Positions 1 to 12,087 of a stretch of 64,000 bases of DNA are shown one piece after another. Under the pieces are notes generated by a model. It was given only the letters and a program-made list of their open reading frames with translations. It did not search any database and was not told the DNA's origin. The stretch is from Cyanophora paradoxa (taxonomy: Eukaryota > Glaucocystophyceae > Cyanophorales > Cyanophoraceae). The stretch's first letter is position 1; each line of letters starts with the position of its first letter. Made by a program: the position numbers and the translations under genes. The stretch is from the NCBI GenBank assembly GCA_004431415.1, contig QPMI01000474.1:1-64000 (forward strand). Reading direction: 5' to 3'.

Positions 1-326
1 CGAAGCTCAAGCTTGCAATTGTCTTGATCATGAGCTTGTCCACGTCTAAATCTTAGCTTGGGCAGCGCTAGCCTGGCAGAGGCAGCTGGCCGTTACGGGG
101 GCCTGCTGGAGCATGCGCAACTAATGCCGGGGCTCGGTACCGGTCGACAGGCCGCAGGCCAAGGCGCGCGCGCCCGCCCCCGCCATTTATATTAGCTCTC
201 CCCCTCCCCATGGCCAGGGCTCGCCTACTAGGCTATAGCTAGGCATCGGACTCGCCGACCTCGACCTCGCCCGTGCCGAATTAAAGCCTGAAGACATCGG
301 TCCTCGCAGACCTCCCAGATCCGGAG
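1..326. other. Left-edge sequence, no gene recognised
   Basis: I see no supported gene here. The stretch carries many short palindromic words (AAGCTT, CAATTG, GGTACC) and a TATATTA-like patch near 185-195. It would contain the upstream region of the cyclase gene that follows if that gene starts near 327. Confidence 0.4.
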
Positions 327-3300
327 ATGCATATGGCCGCGGCGCCGGCCGCGGCCGAGGGCGGGCTGGCGACGGCCGCGGAGCTCGAGGGGGACCGGGC
401 GTGCTCCCTCGCCGGCCGCTCGAGCTCCCTGCGGACCCTAGCGGCCGGGCAGGAGCACGAGCTCCCCGGCCGCAGCGTGCACGGCCACGCCCCGTCGCAC
501 AGCACGCGGGCCTCCCCGCGCCTGGGGCCCCGCGAGACGGTCCTCGCGAGCAGCTCCCGCAGCAGCCGCAGTCGCAGTGCGCGCGCGCTCCCCGGCCCCG
601 CCCCGCCAAGCGAGAGCGTAAGATCTAGAGCCCCCGGTTTCTGATTTATTTTAAATTTCGCGGTGGGCATATGCAGGCTTCGAGCAGTTGGAGCTTGCGA
701 GGGCTGCAGCTGCCCCTGCTGCAGAGAAGCTGGCGCTGGCGTGGACTCCGGAGCCGCCATCAGTCTCGGCCCGGTTCTCGGCGCGCGCGAGCACCCACCG
801 CGAATTCCGGCTGGCGCCCTCCAGCTCCCGCTCGGTGCTGGAGCCGACGACCCGCCGCCTGCCCCGCTTCCCCGCCCCCTCCGACGATCACGAGGCCGAG
901 CCGGAGCGGCGCGCCGCCGCCGACGACCCGCCTGGCACCGACATCGATCCCGCGCCGGCACGGCGCTCGTTCCGCAAAAGCGTGCGTGCCCGAAGCCGGG
1001 TTACGGAGGCCGAGCTGTTTTCTTGCTAATCTTTCGAAAATTTTGCGCCCGCAGCAGCCGAAGAAGCCGCAGAAGGGCCCGTGGCTGGCGAAGCGGGGGC
1101 CGCTGCGCCCCTTGCGCTTCTCGGACGAGGGCCTGGAGAGGGCGTACGCCGCGTACTGCACGGGCCGCCTCCTGCGGCGGGCGCGGCTGAGCCTGCTCCT
1201 CTCGACGCTGGTGCTGCTCCTCATCGTCGTCTTTCGGGCGATGGCCTCGGACTCGGGCTCGGGGACCGACACCTCCAAGACCCGCGGCCGCCTCGCCACA
1301 CGCGACTTCATCGCCCAGGCGAGGCACCCCGCCCCCGCCCAGAGCATGAAAGTGGGCCTTAAGCTTCTCGCGAGCTCGCCGAGGCGAGCTGGGGCCGGCC
1401 GTATAAGATTGGGCCTAGGTCTAGATGTAAGCTGGCCCGGAATTAAAGCTTCTCGAGTGCGCCGAGGCGGGGGGTGAATTGAAGCTGAGGCTTGGGGCGC
1501 CCGGGGCGCAGGCGGGCTTCTCGGGGCTGCAGGCGTGCGTCGGGGCCGCCTCCCTCGCCCCCTACTTCGCCGCCCGCTACCGCCGCGCCCGCCTCCTCGC
1601 CAGCCTCGTGCGCCGCCCCGGCCCGTCATGGCCATGGACCCCGCTCCGGTACTCTAAGCTGACGCCGGCGCGTCTGTCTGTCGTCCAGTGCTTCGGGAAC
1701 GTGATGGGCTGCCTCTGCCTGGACCGAGTCCTCCAGGGCAACGAGAACGCCTCCTGGTGCGCGCCCCGCCACTTCGCTGATTACAAGTCAAGGCCTAGGG
1801 GCGCGCCCCGAGCTCGAGCTCGCGCTGACTTGGGGGGGCGCCGGGCCGGCCGGCCGGCCGGGCCAGGTTCCTGATGCTGGCGCTGTTGGGGATGGCGGCC
1901 TTCATGCACGCCACCGCCTCCCACGCCGCCCTCCTCTCCCTCCTCGGCGTGCGCCAATTTATAATTGATTTCGGTGGTCTTATATATAATCACTGGCTCG
2001 AGAGTGCCTCTGACGGTCGCGGGCCGGGGCGGCAGCTCGCGCTGTTCACGGGCGTCTCGGCGGCCCAGATCGGCCGCGCCGCCGACGTGCTCGTCCTCCT
2101 CGTCACCCCGGCCTTCGGCTGTGCGCCCCGGCCCGCCCCCGCCCCGCCCGGCGGCCTTCGCTCCGCAGCGGGGCTTACAATGGCCTCGAACGGCAGCGGC
2201 GCTGCTGTACCTCTGCGCCCTCACGAACGAGATCACCGACCGGCACAACTTCTACCGCGCCTCCGTGCGCGTACCCATCCCTGCCCCGCCCCTCTCCGCC
2301 TGCACCCGCCGACCTCTGGCAGATCTGCGGGGGCGCCGGCCGCGACATAGCGGCCTCCCGCGAGCGCGCCGACGCGCTCCTCGCGGCCCTCCTCCCCGCC
2401 GAGGCGAGGCCCCACCGCCTCCCCTCCCCCGCCCCCCACACCCCCTCGCCCCCCCTCCCCCCCCCCCCTCCCCTGGCCCTGGCCCCGCCCCGGCCCCCTG
2501 GCCCCGCCCTCCCCCTCCCCCCCCTCCCCCCCCATCCATCCATCCCTCCCCCCCCTCCCCCTCCCCCCCCTGGCCCTCTAGCCCCCCTGCCCCCCCGCCG
2601 TCGAGCCTTTCGTCGTGTCCCGCGGCCGCTCACGTCCTGTCTGGCCGCTCACATCCTGTCCCGCGATCGGGCAGATCATCCGGCTGTGGAAGGCCGGCGG
2701 CACCGGGATCTCCCGCCGCTTCGACGACGCCACCGTGCGCCCGCACGCGCCGGGCCGGGCTCCCCCTCCGCCTCGGGCTCGCCCAGCCCCGGCTAACAGC
2801 TCGGCTCTGGCAGACGGTGTTCGTGGAGTTCCCGTCGATCTACGACGCGCAGGGCTGGGGCTACGGCGACCCCGCCGGGACGCAGCGCGCCGTCGAGCGG
2901 CTGAACGCGCTCCTCGCGCGCGTCGAGGAGCTCTGCCGCGCCCACGGCCTCGAGCTCGTCAAGGTGCCGGCACTGCCGGCGCCGCCCGCCCGCCTCGCCT
3001 CCTCACGGCTGAGCGGTCCGGGTCCGGGCGCAGCTGGCCGGCTCGAAGGTGCTGGTCGTGGCGGGTGTCCCGGTCGAGGACAGCGACCACGTCGCCGTGC
3101 GCCGCCCCCGCCTCCGGCGTCGGGATCGACTGCCGATCGATCCCGAACATCAATTCCCGGATTCCCGCAGTCGGCGGCGGCGTTCGCGCTGGACGTGCTG
3201 CGGCTGGGGCGCGAGGAGGGCGCCCGCGTGCGCGCCGGCCTCCAGTGCGGGCCCCTCGTCGGGGGCCTCCTCGCCGGCTCCCGCCTCCGCTACGACGTCT

Positions 3301-5655
3301 GGGTGCGAAATTCTCGAGACGCACGCGCGAAAACGGTTTCGCGCGCCACGCTCGCTGGTTTCCGAGACGCGTCGGCCCCGGCCCGCCCGAAACGCAGGGC
3401 GACTCGGTGAACGCCGCGTCGCGCTTCTGCGCCCTCTGCGGCGACGACGAGGGTCCGCTCCCCCTTAAAAGCTTGCTCCGCCGCGGCCCCGCCATCGCCG
3501 ATCGCGAACCGGGCGCGGGCGCAGTGACGGTCTCGGCGGAGTTCGCGCACCGGCTCGCGGGCACCCCCGCGGGGCTCCTCGTCCGAATCCTCCGCCGCGG
3601 CGTAGTCGACGTCAAGGGCAAGGCGCGAACCCGAATCATATATATATAATCTCTAACTAGCCGCCGAGCCAACCTAAATCAGACTATATTAGGCTACTCC
3701 GACGCTGCGGCCGCGCCCCCTGACGCGCGAGCGTGCGCATGCGCAGGGCCCGCTGGAGCTCTTCACGATCCGCGAGCTCGGTCGGAACGGCTCCGTGAGC
3801 GCGCGGCGCGGCCTGCTCACGCTGCCCGTCTCCGCCGCCGGCGCCGCCGCCCTCGAGCTCGACGACGAGCCCGAGCGCGACGCGGGGCCCGCCCCCGCCG
3901 GCGCCGGGCCCCGCCGCTCCAGGTCCAAGTCTCTGCGCGAGTCCGCCGCCGCCGCCGCCGCAGCAGCAGCAGCAGCCGCAGCCGGCAAGGCCGACGGCCT
4001 CGCGGGGTGGCTGCGCGAGGCGGCGATGCCGCTGCCGAGCCGCCGCGGGAGCGAGTACCTCGACCGCTCCTTCTCCCTGAGCGTCGCCTCCGTCGCCTCG
4101 AGCACGGGCGCCGGCGCCGGCGGGGCCCGCGGCGGCCTCGGCGCCCTCGCCGGCCCCTCGGACCTCGCGACCGCCCTCGAGCGGGCCGCCAGCGGCGAGA
4201 GCGGCGGGGGCGGGGGCGGGGGCGAGGTCGAGGAGAGCCCGGCGACTTTGCCGCTGGCCGACGAGGGGGCGGCGGGGGCCGACGAGGAGGCCCCGCCGGG
4301 GGCGCCCCGCCGCCCCCTCGGGACGGTGCTGCGCGCCCTGCGGCGGGCCTCGTTCCTCCTGGCGAAGCCCTCCGCCCTGCTGGCCGCCCACGTCCACGTG
4401 CCCCACGTGGGCCCCGGGCCCGACCCATCCCCCTCCTCCTCCGCCTCGCCGCCGCGGGCCTCGGCGTCGCGCTCGCGCTTCGCCATCTCGCGCCTCACGC
4501 TCGCCTTCGTGGACCCCTCCGTCGAGCGCGCCTTCTGGCGCCACCGGTCCGCCCCGCCTCCGCGCTGCAGTTCTCCGCGCTAAGCGTGCGGGCGCTGCAG
4601 GTACGCGGCGACGCAACCGCGGAGCGCCGCCCTCGTCCTCGTCTTCCTCCTCTACTCAGCGGCCTGGGCCGGCGTCGGCCTCCACGTCGGCCTCCCCGCC
4701 GCCGGCCCCGCCGCCTGGATCCGCTACGTCGCCCAGCCGGCCCTCTTCGCCCTCCTTATCGCCATCTTCGCCCTGCGCCTCCAGCTCCAGCGCCGCATAC
4801 CCCGCCTCGTCCGCGCCCTCAGCTTACTAGTACTCTGGCCCCGCCGACTCTGCCGCTCACCCTTTAACCTCTCAGGTCAGCGGGTTCCTCTTCCTGGTGC
4901 TGTGCGGCTTTGGCGTCAACGTGTGCCTCCTCGCCCGCGGCAAGCCCTACCGCGTGCGTCCCGGCCCGGCCCGGCCCGGCCCGCATCCATTTCGCCGCCC
5001 CGCCCCGACCGGGCGGCCTCGCACGCGCTCGCAGGTGGCGACGTTCCTCTTCGCGGACGCGCTGACGATCTCGTTCGTGGTGGCGGCGCACCCGGCGGCG
5101 CGCGTGACGACGACCGTCGCCCTCCTCCTCGCCATGCTCGCCGTCGAGCTCTTCTCCTTCCCCTTCGACTCCCTCCTGTCCGCCCGCGGGCTCTGCGCTG
5201 AAGGCAGAGTTAACGTTAACGTTGCGGCCGCTGACTTCGAGTGCGCTGGGGCCGGGGCAGGTACATCTTCTCGACGTTCCTGATCTGCGCCCTGACGCTC
5301 TACGGCAACGGCGTCGCCGTGCGGGCCGGCTACCTCCTCCACCGCACCGCCCAGGCCGCCCGCCGCACCCTCGTGCGCATGCGCCCGGACACGCCGGCCC
5401 CGCCCGCACCTCGCCAGGCCCCATTTGGGCCTGACCCATCGGCGTGCGCGCAGGTGCGGGAGAAGGCGGCGGTCGACACTCTCCTCCGCCTCTGCCTCCC
5501 CGCCGTGAGCCGCCGCGAAAATGTTTTTGCGGAGCGAGTCCCGATCGCGAGCCCGGGCGCAGGACGTGCTCCGGCAGCTGAGGCGCGCGCCGCCGCCGGC
5601 CTCGAGGGATGGGGAGGGGCAGCAGGCCCCCGGGCCCGCCGCCGGGGCGGCGGGG

Positions 5656-5686
<31 letters not shown>

Positions 5687-6869
5687 CGACGACGGCGGTG
5701 CACGCGCGGGTCGCCGTCTGCGCCGCCGACGTCGTCTCGTTCACGGAGCTCGCCAGTAGCATGGAACCCGAGGCGCGCCTCTGCTAACGTTCCAGCCTTC
5801 GGCTGCCGCGTTTCGCGTACTTCGCCTGATCATGAGCCCCGCGCGCGCGCCCCCTGGCCCGCAGGAGCTGGTGGGCACTCTGTCGGCGCTCTTCGCGGAG
5901 TTCGACCGGGCGGCGCGCGCGCGCGGGCTGGAGCCCCTCAAGACCCTCGGGGACGCCGTCCTCGCGGGGGCCTTCCCCCGCCGCCGCCGCCCCGCCGCCC
6001 CCGCCGCCTCCCGCCGGGGCTCGAGCTCGTCGGCGGCCACGCCCTCCGCGTCCAACGCGAAGGGCGCGCCGGGCCTGCCGGCCCGCCGCCGCTCCTCGGT
6101 GCACCCTCTGCCCCTCGCCGCGGGCGGGACGCGCACGCGGCCTGCGACCGCGGCGCCCGTGCACCCGAGCCGGCCGAGACGGAGGCGGCAGCAGTTGAAG
6201 AGGGGAGGAGGAGGAGGACGGGTCGGAGGAGGGGCCGAGTCGAGCGGCGAGTCGGACGCCGGCGGGGGCGAGTGGGGCGGCGAGGGCGAGGTCGAGCGGG
6301 CGCTGCAGTACGCCCTCGACTGCCGCGACATCCTCGCCTCCTTCGTCGGGCCCGCCGGCCACCGGTGCGCGCGCGCGGGCGGGGGGAGGGGGGTGAGGGG
6401 GGGGGGGGTTGGGGGGGGGGCACCGGAAGCTGAAGCTTTCGTACCCTCCCTTGGCTGCAATCTGATGCTTCCCGCAGGCTTCAGATGCGCTTCGGCGTGG
6501 CGGTGGGCCCCGCCGTCGGGGCCATCCTCGGCCGCCAGCGCTGGAGCTACGAGGTCGGCCCCTCCGGACCCTCACTCCTTCGCATCGACGCGATCCTGTC
6601 CTCCGCAGGTCTGGGGCCCGGCGGTCTCAGAGGCGCAGGAGCGGGAGGCGGCGAGCCAGCCCCAGGAGATCCTCGTGCGCCCCCGCCCGACCCGACCCGG
6701 CCCCGCGCGCCCGCCCCGCGAAATCGCACCGCGAAAAACATCGAACTCGGCGGGGCGGCGCGCGCGGGCGCAGGTGTCGCGGGAGGTGTACGAGGCGGCC
6801 CGGGGCGCCTTCGAGTTCGAGCTCCGCGACGGGCTTCCCTTCCTCCTCCGCCGCACCGGCACCTCCTAG
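327..6869 (+). CDS. Polytopic class III adenylyl cyclase with two catalytic domains in C2-like then C1-like order
   Basis: Predicted to make cAMP from ATP at a membrane. Order: a low-complexity N-terminus (start at 327 is a guess), membrane segments between about 1,170 and 2,250 (for example LSLLLSTLVLLLIVVF near 1,190), a helix RERADALLAALLP (near 2,365), catalytic domain 1 (2,675-3,790), a long Ala/Gly/Ser linker (3,800-4,550), further membrane segments (4,610-5,350), and catalytic domain 2 (about 5,700-6,866). Domain 1 reads VFVEFPSIY, ELVK/LAGSKV, RYDVW/GDSVNAASR and VDVKGK. Both metal-binding Asp are Ser, but the adenine-selecting Lys and Asp and the catalytic Asn and Arg are present. 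Domain 2 reads AADVVSFTE and KTLGDAVLA, so both metal Asp are present, but the Asn/Arg site is lost (YEVWGPAVSEAQE). The two halves should form one ATP site. Stop at 6,867-6,869. Introns 3,623-3,746 and 5,773-5,864 use GC donors. Confidence 0.85.
2440..2585 (+). repeat. Polypyrimidine C-rich tract
   Basis: An almost pure C/T tract with long runs of C and a short CCAT repeat. It lies between the cyclase helix ending near 2,410 and the exon starting at 2,675, and so is probably intronic. The opposite strand is G-run rich and could form G-quadruplexes. Confidence 0.7.
3945..3990 (+). repeat. Alanine-coding GCC/GCA microsatellite in the cyclase linker
   Basis: A run of GCC and GCA triplets encodes about 14 consecutive alanines between the two halves of the cyclase. 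It is in frame with the surrounding linker and is followed by a Ser/Gly-rich, probably disordered segment. Confidence 0.8.
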
Positions 6870-7440
6870 GGCGGGGGCCCCGCTCGGCCTTTCGGGCTTT
6901 CGATATATAGTCATTCAATTTGATTTGCTGCTGCAATATTGGTTACGTATACATCGCGTGCATATATAGTTTCTCGCGATGATATAATTATACACTGGCA
7001 TCTCCAGGTCATGATATCTCCAGGTACCTTGAGCAGCTTATGAGTATGAAAGGTTTCTTGAAGAATCCTTGCCCCTGGCATAGTTGCAACTGCTGCAAGC
7101 TCAGGTAGTCAAAGTACGTTATCGACCTAGTAGTTTAGTTCTAACGTCAACAGTTCAGTAGTAACAGTGTGTTAAAACAACCTCGTAGTTTGGGTGTAAC
7201 AGTTTACTTGTGATAAATTTAAAGAGGCTCTGAGCATGATGGCAAGCAAATCAAAGAGACAGAGCCGCGTGCACGTGTGTGCATGCGCCCGGTGGACGGC
7301 CGCGATGGGAGGCGGGGGTCCGGGGGTCGTTCTATAATTAGGGGATGGGCGCCGGGCCGGCCACCTCAGAAGCTCAACTGCCTTCGAGTCGAGGTCCCCG
7401 CTACCGCTCGCTGTGGGCTGCCTAAAGCTTCCAGTCCTAG
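6870..7440. other. AT-richer spacer between convergent genes
   Basis: Downstream of the cyclase stop and of the F-box stop on the other strand. Base composition shifts to AT-rich with several TATATA words (6,902, 6,962, 6,980). No coding signal seen. It probably holds the 3' ends of both genes. Confidence 0.6.
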
Positions 7441-7645
7441 CTAGAAGGCGGCCTGCTCGACCTCGACGGCGGCGCCGGGGAGGGCCGCCCGCATCTCCGC
7501 CCCCAGGGCCCCGGCGTCGTCGTAGGTGCAGACGCGCAGCTCCAGCCGGGCGCCCGGGCGGCACGCCCCCCGCAGCGCCCGCAGCGCCTCCCGCTCGCCG
7601 GCGCCGTCGCAGTCGCAGCTGACGACGAGGCGGGCGAGGTGCGGC

Positions 7646-7677
<32 letters not shown>

Positions 7678-9236
7678 GAGCTCGGGCGTGAGGTGCGGGG
7701 CGAGGTGGCACTCGCGCAGGCGCGGCCCCGCCGCCTCCAGCAGCTCCACCGCCGCCCCCGGGTCCGTCGTCACCACTGCGCCCGCGCCTGAGGGGGGGAG
7801 GGGAGGGGAAACGGATGAGGGGTACAGGGGCTCGCCCCGGAGGTCGGCGGTGCGGAGGGAGGCGGAGGCGCGGAAGAGCTCGGCGGCCCCGCCGCGATCC
7901 GACTCGTCCGAATTCGAACCCGGGTCCAGCACCACCTGCGCGTTTTCGGTTCGGGGGGGGGGGTGAGGAAGCCGGGGGTACGGTGGACGGGCCTGGATGT
8001 GCTCGAGGTGGGGGAGGTCCCCGAGCGCCGCCACGTCGCGCCGGGAAGCCGCGGGCGAGATCTGGTACCCGGGTTCGATTCGGGGTGCAGCGCGCCGGTC
8101 GTGAGAAGTGGGGGCCGAGAGGGAGGGAGGGGGGGGGAGGGGGGGGGGAGAAGCGCACGAGGGGCCAGCCCTCGATGCGGCGGAGGGAGGGCAGGCGGGC
8201 CAGCGCGCGCACGGCCTCCGGGGTCAGGTAGGTCGCCAGCAGGCCGCGCCCGTCCTGCGCCTGCGGCCTCCACTTGCTGCGCGGAGTCAGCGCGTCCGAA
8301 GCTCTGGAGGGTCCGCTGGCGGGCGGGAGTGCCTGTGCTGGAAGCGGAGGAGGCGTAGGGAGGGGCCGGAGGGCCCGCCGGCGAGGGCCGCCAGGCCGCC
8401 CTCCACCTGGTCCACCACCAGCGAGAGCTCCTGCTCGGATCAGCTCAGATCAGATCAGATCAGATCGGATGGGATCGGGGCGGGGCGGGCGGGCGGGCCT
8501 CGAGGCGCGGCAGGGCGGCGAGGAGGGCGACGCCGTAGTCGGAGAGGACGCGGGCGCGCAGGCGGCGGAGGGCGGGGAGGGCGGCCAGGGCCGCCCCCGC
8601 CTCCGCGTCCGCCAGCGGGAGGTACGAGGGCAGCGACAGCGCCTCGAGGCGGGCCAGGCGGGCGAGGGGCGCCCAGCGGCTCGCCCCCGGGCCGGGCGCG
8701 GCGGCAGGGCGACGACGGGGCAGAGGGGCCCGCCGGAGTCGGCGAGGGAGAGGGCGCGCGGGCCGGGCGGCGGGAGGCGGAGAGGGCGGCGGCGACGGCG
8801 GCGCCGAGCGGGTCGGGGGGCGGCCGGGCTGCCAGTCCAGCTCGAAGCGGAGGTCCACCGAGTCGATCCCGGGCGCCGGGCACGCCTCCGCGCACGCCGC
8901 GAGGAGCCGCGCCACCGCGCCGCCCGCCCGCGCGTCCGCCCGCACCGAGACGCCGGCGCCGGCTGCGAGCCGGAGCCCGCGGTCGCGATCGGCGCCGCGC
9001 CGCACGAGGTCCGCCAGGCCGTCGACGTGCTCCGCGGCCGCCGGCCGCGACGCGACGTCGGCCTCCAGCGCCGGCCAGACGTGCGCAGCGAACGCGTCCC
9101 GCAGGCCCCGGCACGCCGCGCGCGCCCTGCACGCTTCAAAGAGGCTCAAGCCGCCGACGATGCGGACCAGCAGGTCGAGCGGCAGGTCCGCCAGGCCGGG
9201 CGCGCGCGCTGCCGGGTCGGCGCCCGCTCCCTGCAT
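7441..9236 (-). CDS. F-box protein with degenerate leucine-rich repeats
   Basis: Likely substrate adaptor of an SCF-type ubiquitin ligase. The chosen start (9,236) gives an N-terminus followed within 20 residues by an F-box-like helix set, LADLPLDLLVRIVGGLSL then FEACRARAACRGLRDAF. Leucine-spaced exons follow: LARLEALSLPSYLPLADAEA, LAALPALRRLRARVLSDYG, LARLPSLRRIEGWPLVR, LGDLPHLEHIQ and HLARLVVSCDCDGA, consistent with irregular LRRs. The last exon ends AAVEVEQAAF with the stop at 7,441-7,443. Several introns contain GGGTTCGAA-type boxes. It shares its upstream region with the exonuclease gene, 227 bp away. A second F-box gene of similar layout lies at 44,233. The substrate is unknown. The F-box is recognisable but divergent. 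Confidence 0.7.
8440..8470. repeat. Short GATCA tandem repeat in an F-box intron
   Basis: About four to five tandem copies of a GATCA unit between the exon ending in RLEA and the next exon of the F-box gene. Simple intronic microsatellite. Confidence 0.7.
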
Positions 9237-9463
9237 TGGGCCGGCCACAACCGTCCCCGGAGACGCGCTTTGTTGGCGCTTTCACTCGCACTCAACTCGC
9301 TTGTACCCGTCACCTTTTTTCGCACTTTTCTTCGGGTTGGATTCGCCGATCGAGCCCGTCCAGCTACCGCAACCACCGATCGTGGACCATAAACACAGCA
9401 GAAAGCCTAATAGAGCAACGTACGCTTGATTTCGAGCCCCGTCACCGAGGATAGCGCGCCACG
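9237..9463. promoter_or_regulatory. Shared upstream region of a head-to-head gene pair
   Basis: The only sequence between the start codons of the F-box gene (-) and the exonuclease gene (+), so it should hold both promoters. No TATA box or specific factor site can be assigned by eye. Confidence 0.5.
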
Positions 9464-10818
9464 ATGAGCAGCACGCACGATCAGCGCCGCGAGCTGGAGC
9501 GCTTCATCGCGGGATCGCTCAAGGATGAATGGCAGCTGCAGAGCAGCGCCAACCGCTCCCGTGCCGCGTCGGATCGGGACGACTCACGCACGCACTCGCC
9601 CACCCACGGGCACCCGCACGGCTCCGGCCGGTTCCCCGGCACGATTGAGGTCGTCGAGGCCTACGGCCTGGACGTAAGCCGGCGATCGCCCCCGTCGCGG
9701 CGCTGGCAGCAGAGACAGCAGGGGAACTGACGCCATCCGGTCGCAGAGCCTGAACGCGTGCGCCCGGCTGAAGCGCCACATCGAGCGGGACGGCCTCAGG
9801 GCCTTCGGCCTCGACATGGAGTGGATCCCCGACCCCAAGGCACCATCCCCGCGCCCCGAAAGTCGAACCGGCCGCGGCCGCTTCGACGTTCTGACCAGCA
9901 CCGCGCGCGCGCGCAGGGCGGGCAGAGCCCGATCGCGCTGATCCAGACCTCGACGGAGGATTACTGCGTCCTCTGGCGCATCTGCTGCATGCGCACCCTC
10001 GAGGGCCGCGTCGAGCTCCCGTACCCCCTCCTGTGCGCGCTCTGAATTCAGAGTGCGCGGGATCAGATTGGATCCGACTCCCATCACGCCGCAGGAGCCT
10101 CATGCAGGACCCCACAGTCACAAAAGTCGGCTGCGGCATCCAGCAGGTACCCCCTTTCCCCTCGTCCCTCCCCCTTCCCCCCCCCCCTGATTCTGAGCTC
10201 CCGTGCGCGTACCCCAGGACGTCGCAAAGCTGCGCGCCATGTTCGGGTGGCAGTTCCACGGCCACGACCCAGCCAGCTACGTCGACGTGCGCCCCTACCC
10301 CGTACCCCCCTCCGCTTCCTCCCCGTCTATTAATAGCTCGCGGCTGTACCCAGGTGCAGGAGCTGTACGCGGAGAAGCACCCGAAGCGGGGCCGGGGCCC
10401 GGGGAACCGCGCCTCGCTCTCCGACATGAGCGACCACCTCTTGGGTACGCAGAAGCCGGCCATACCCCCCCCCCCCCCCCGGAGGATCGAATTCGAATTT
10501 GATCCGGCTCGGCGGCGGGGACCAGGCTTCAGGGTGGCGGAGCTGGGGGAGCTGATGGGGCTGGGCCCGAAGGAGGCCTGGACGGCGTTCCAGCGCTGGA
10601 CCGACCCGACCCTCACCGAGCCCCAGGCGAGCCCGAGCCCTCCTCGCCCGCGCCGGGCGAGCGCCACCGGTAGCTTAGCGTCGCTGGGCGCAGAAGTCGT
10701 ACGCTTCGACGGACGCCTGGGCCGCCCTCCAGGTGCGCGCGCGCGCTCGCGGTCCCCGCCCCTCGCCCCTCCGCTGAGAGCCTTTCGCCAGGTCTGGAAG
10801 AAGCTCAAGCAGGCGTGA
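9464..10818 (+). CDS. DEDDy-type 3'-5' exonuclease (WRN-exonuclease-like)
   Basis: Predicted metal-dependent 3'-5' exonuclease acting on nucleic acid. After splicing all motifs are present: Exo I FGLDMEWIPD, then SPIALIQTSTEDYCVLW, Exo II KVGCGIQQDVAKL, then SLSDMSDHLLG, a segment resembling the family's RPLT-x-x-Q element (RWTDPTLTEPQ), and Exo III YASTDAWAALQVW. The Tyr and Asp of Exo III mark the DEDDy subgroup, as in Werner exonuclease and plant WRN-exo proteins. No helicase domain follows, so it is a stand-alone exonuclease of roughly 250 residues. Introns 9,840-9,916 and 10,627-10,693 use GC donors. The stop is TGA at 10,816. Whether it acts in DNA repair or RNA processing cannot be told. 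Confidence 0.85.
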
Positions 10819-11515
10819 TGGGGAGGAGGGGGAATTCGAAGGTCGAGAGGAAGGCGCGGCGACCCTCGGGAGCACGTGTACAGGCAGCGCTAGCGCCGCA
10901 ACCGACGCGCGCAGGAGAGAGAGAGGGAGAGAGAAGAAATTAAATTCGAATTCCTTGTAGCTTTTCGAGTATGTAAGCCGTTAGGTTTTTGCTAGACGTG
11001 CGGTACGCTTCGGATTTTGGCTTTGCAATTGTTTTTGTAGCCGCGATTATTATGTGTAAATGTACAGCTAGAGGCCGCACTAGTCGCGGCCAGCGGCACC
11101 ATAATCTATGGATCTCACTTACGCGTGCGATATCGATTAGTTAGCCATGGCGCCGGCATAGAATTTTCAACTGCAGCGCTAGCTGGCATTTTGAGTTCCG
11201 ATTCGGGTTTCGTTCTTTAGTTTGAAGTACAAACGCTAGCTTTGACGTCTTCCGACAATTTCAAATACTTCATCTCATAAGAATACATACGCATGAAATA
11301 GTGATGGCGCGGACATGAATTCGAAGAGGCACGGCACAAAGCTTGAAGGAAGTTTACACGTGCACGAGCACGACAATTAAACTCGACTGAAGTTAAGAGC
11401 GCAGAATGAAGCAAAACTACTAAAATCTGGCAGACGACGAAGAAATGAAGAGGGGGAGGGAGGGGGGTGTTGAGATAGAAAGGAAGCGCCGCGTGGCAGG
11501 GCGAGCTCGAGGGGT
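10819..11515. other. AT-richer spacer between convergent genes
   Basis: Lies between the exonuclease stop and the kinase-gene stop. It contains a short GA-rich run (10,914-10,940), GAATTCGAATTC-type words and no sustained coding signal. Presumed 3' regions of both genes. Confidence 0.6.
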
Positions 11516-12053
11516 CTACTTGAAATACTCGTAATCGCGCTCGAATTCGCTCGCGGAGACGGGGTACTGCGCCGCGCTTCAGGGGGCGCGGCCAGCGCCG
11601 CGGGTGCGGCCGGCGAACCTGCTCGATGATCTGGTCCGTGCCGAGCCTGTTCTGAACTACGTAGTCCCCCGCGCTGCTGCTCTTAGCGGCGAGGTCCTTT
11701 GGGGTACAGGGCGGGGCGGGGCGGCGCGCTCACTTTCCGAATGAGACCTTTCCCCTGTCGTTCTGCAGCGGAGGTGGGGCGGTCAGGTTGGGACAGGGGG
11801 TACGAGCGCGTACGCGGTCCGGGAGGGGTACGGCGCACGATAAGAAAGGGCCGAGGCATCTTTGAGGCCCAAACCTGGCGCCGGGGATCGGCGGGGCGGG
11901 GCGGAGGGTACGTGCGCCCTCCGGGCGGCGGGGGTAAGCAATACCGGCTTTATCTTCCGGTAGACGTGGGGCCTCCCGGGTACGGGCTCGTACATCTGCG
12001 GAGGAGTTCAGGGGCGGTAAGGGAGTGCGCGAAGGGAGGGAGGGAGGGGGGAG

Positions 12054-12087
<34 letters not shown>

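Noticed and set aside
760-1635. Long minus-strand open frame opposite the cyclase N-terminus
   Set aside because: Antisense shadow in GC-rich DNA; the plus strand carries the membrane segment and good splice sites.
2595-2675. Conserved segment reading PVEPFVVSRGR as the start of catalytic domain 1
   Set aside because: The true family-like start is the exon chain from 2,675 (IIRLWKAGG) to TVFVEFPSIY; the earlier reading ends in a probable intron.
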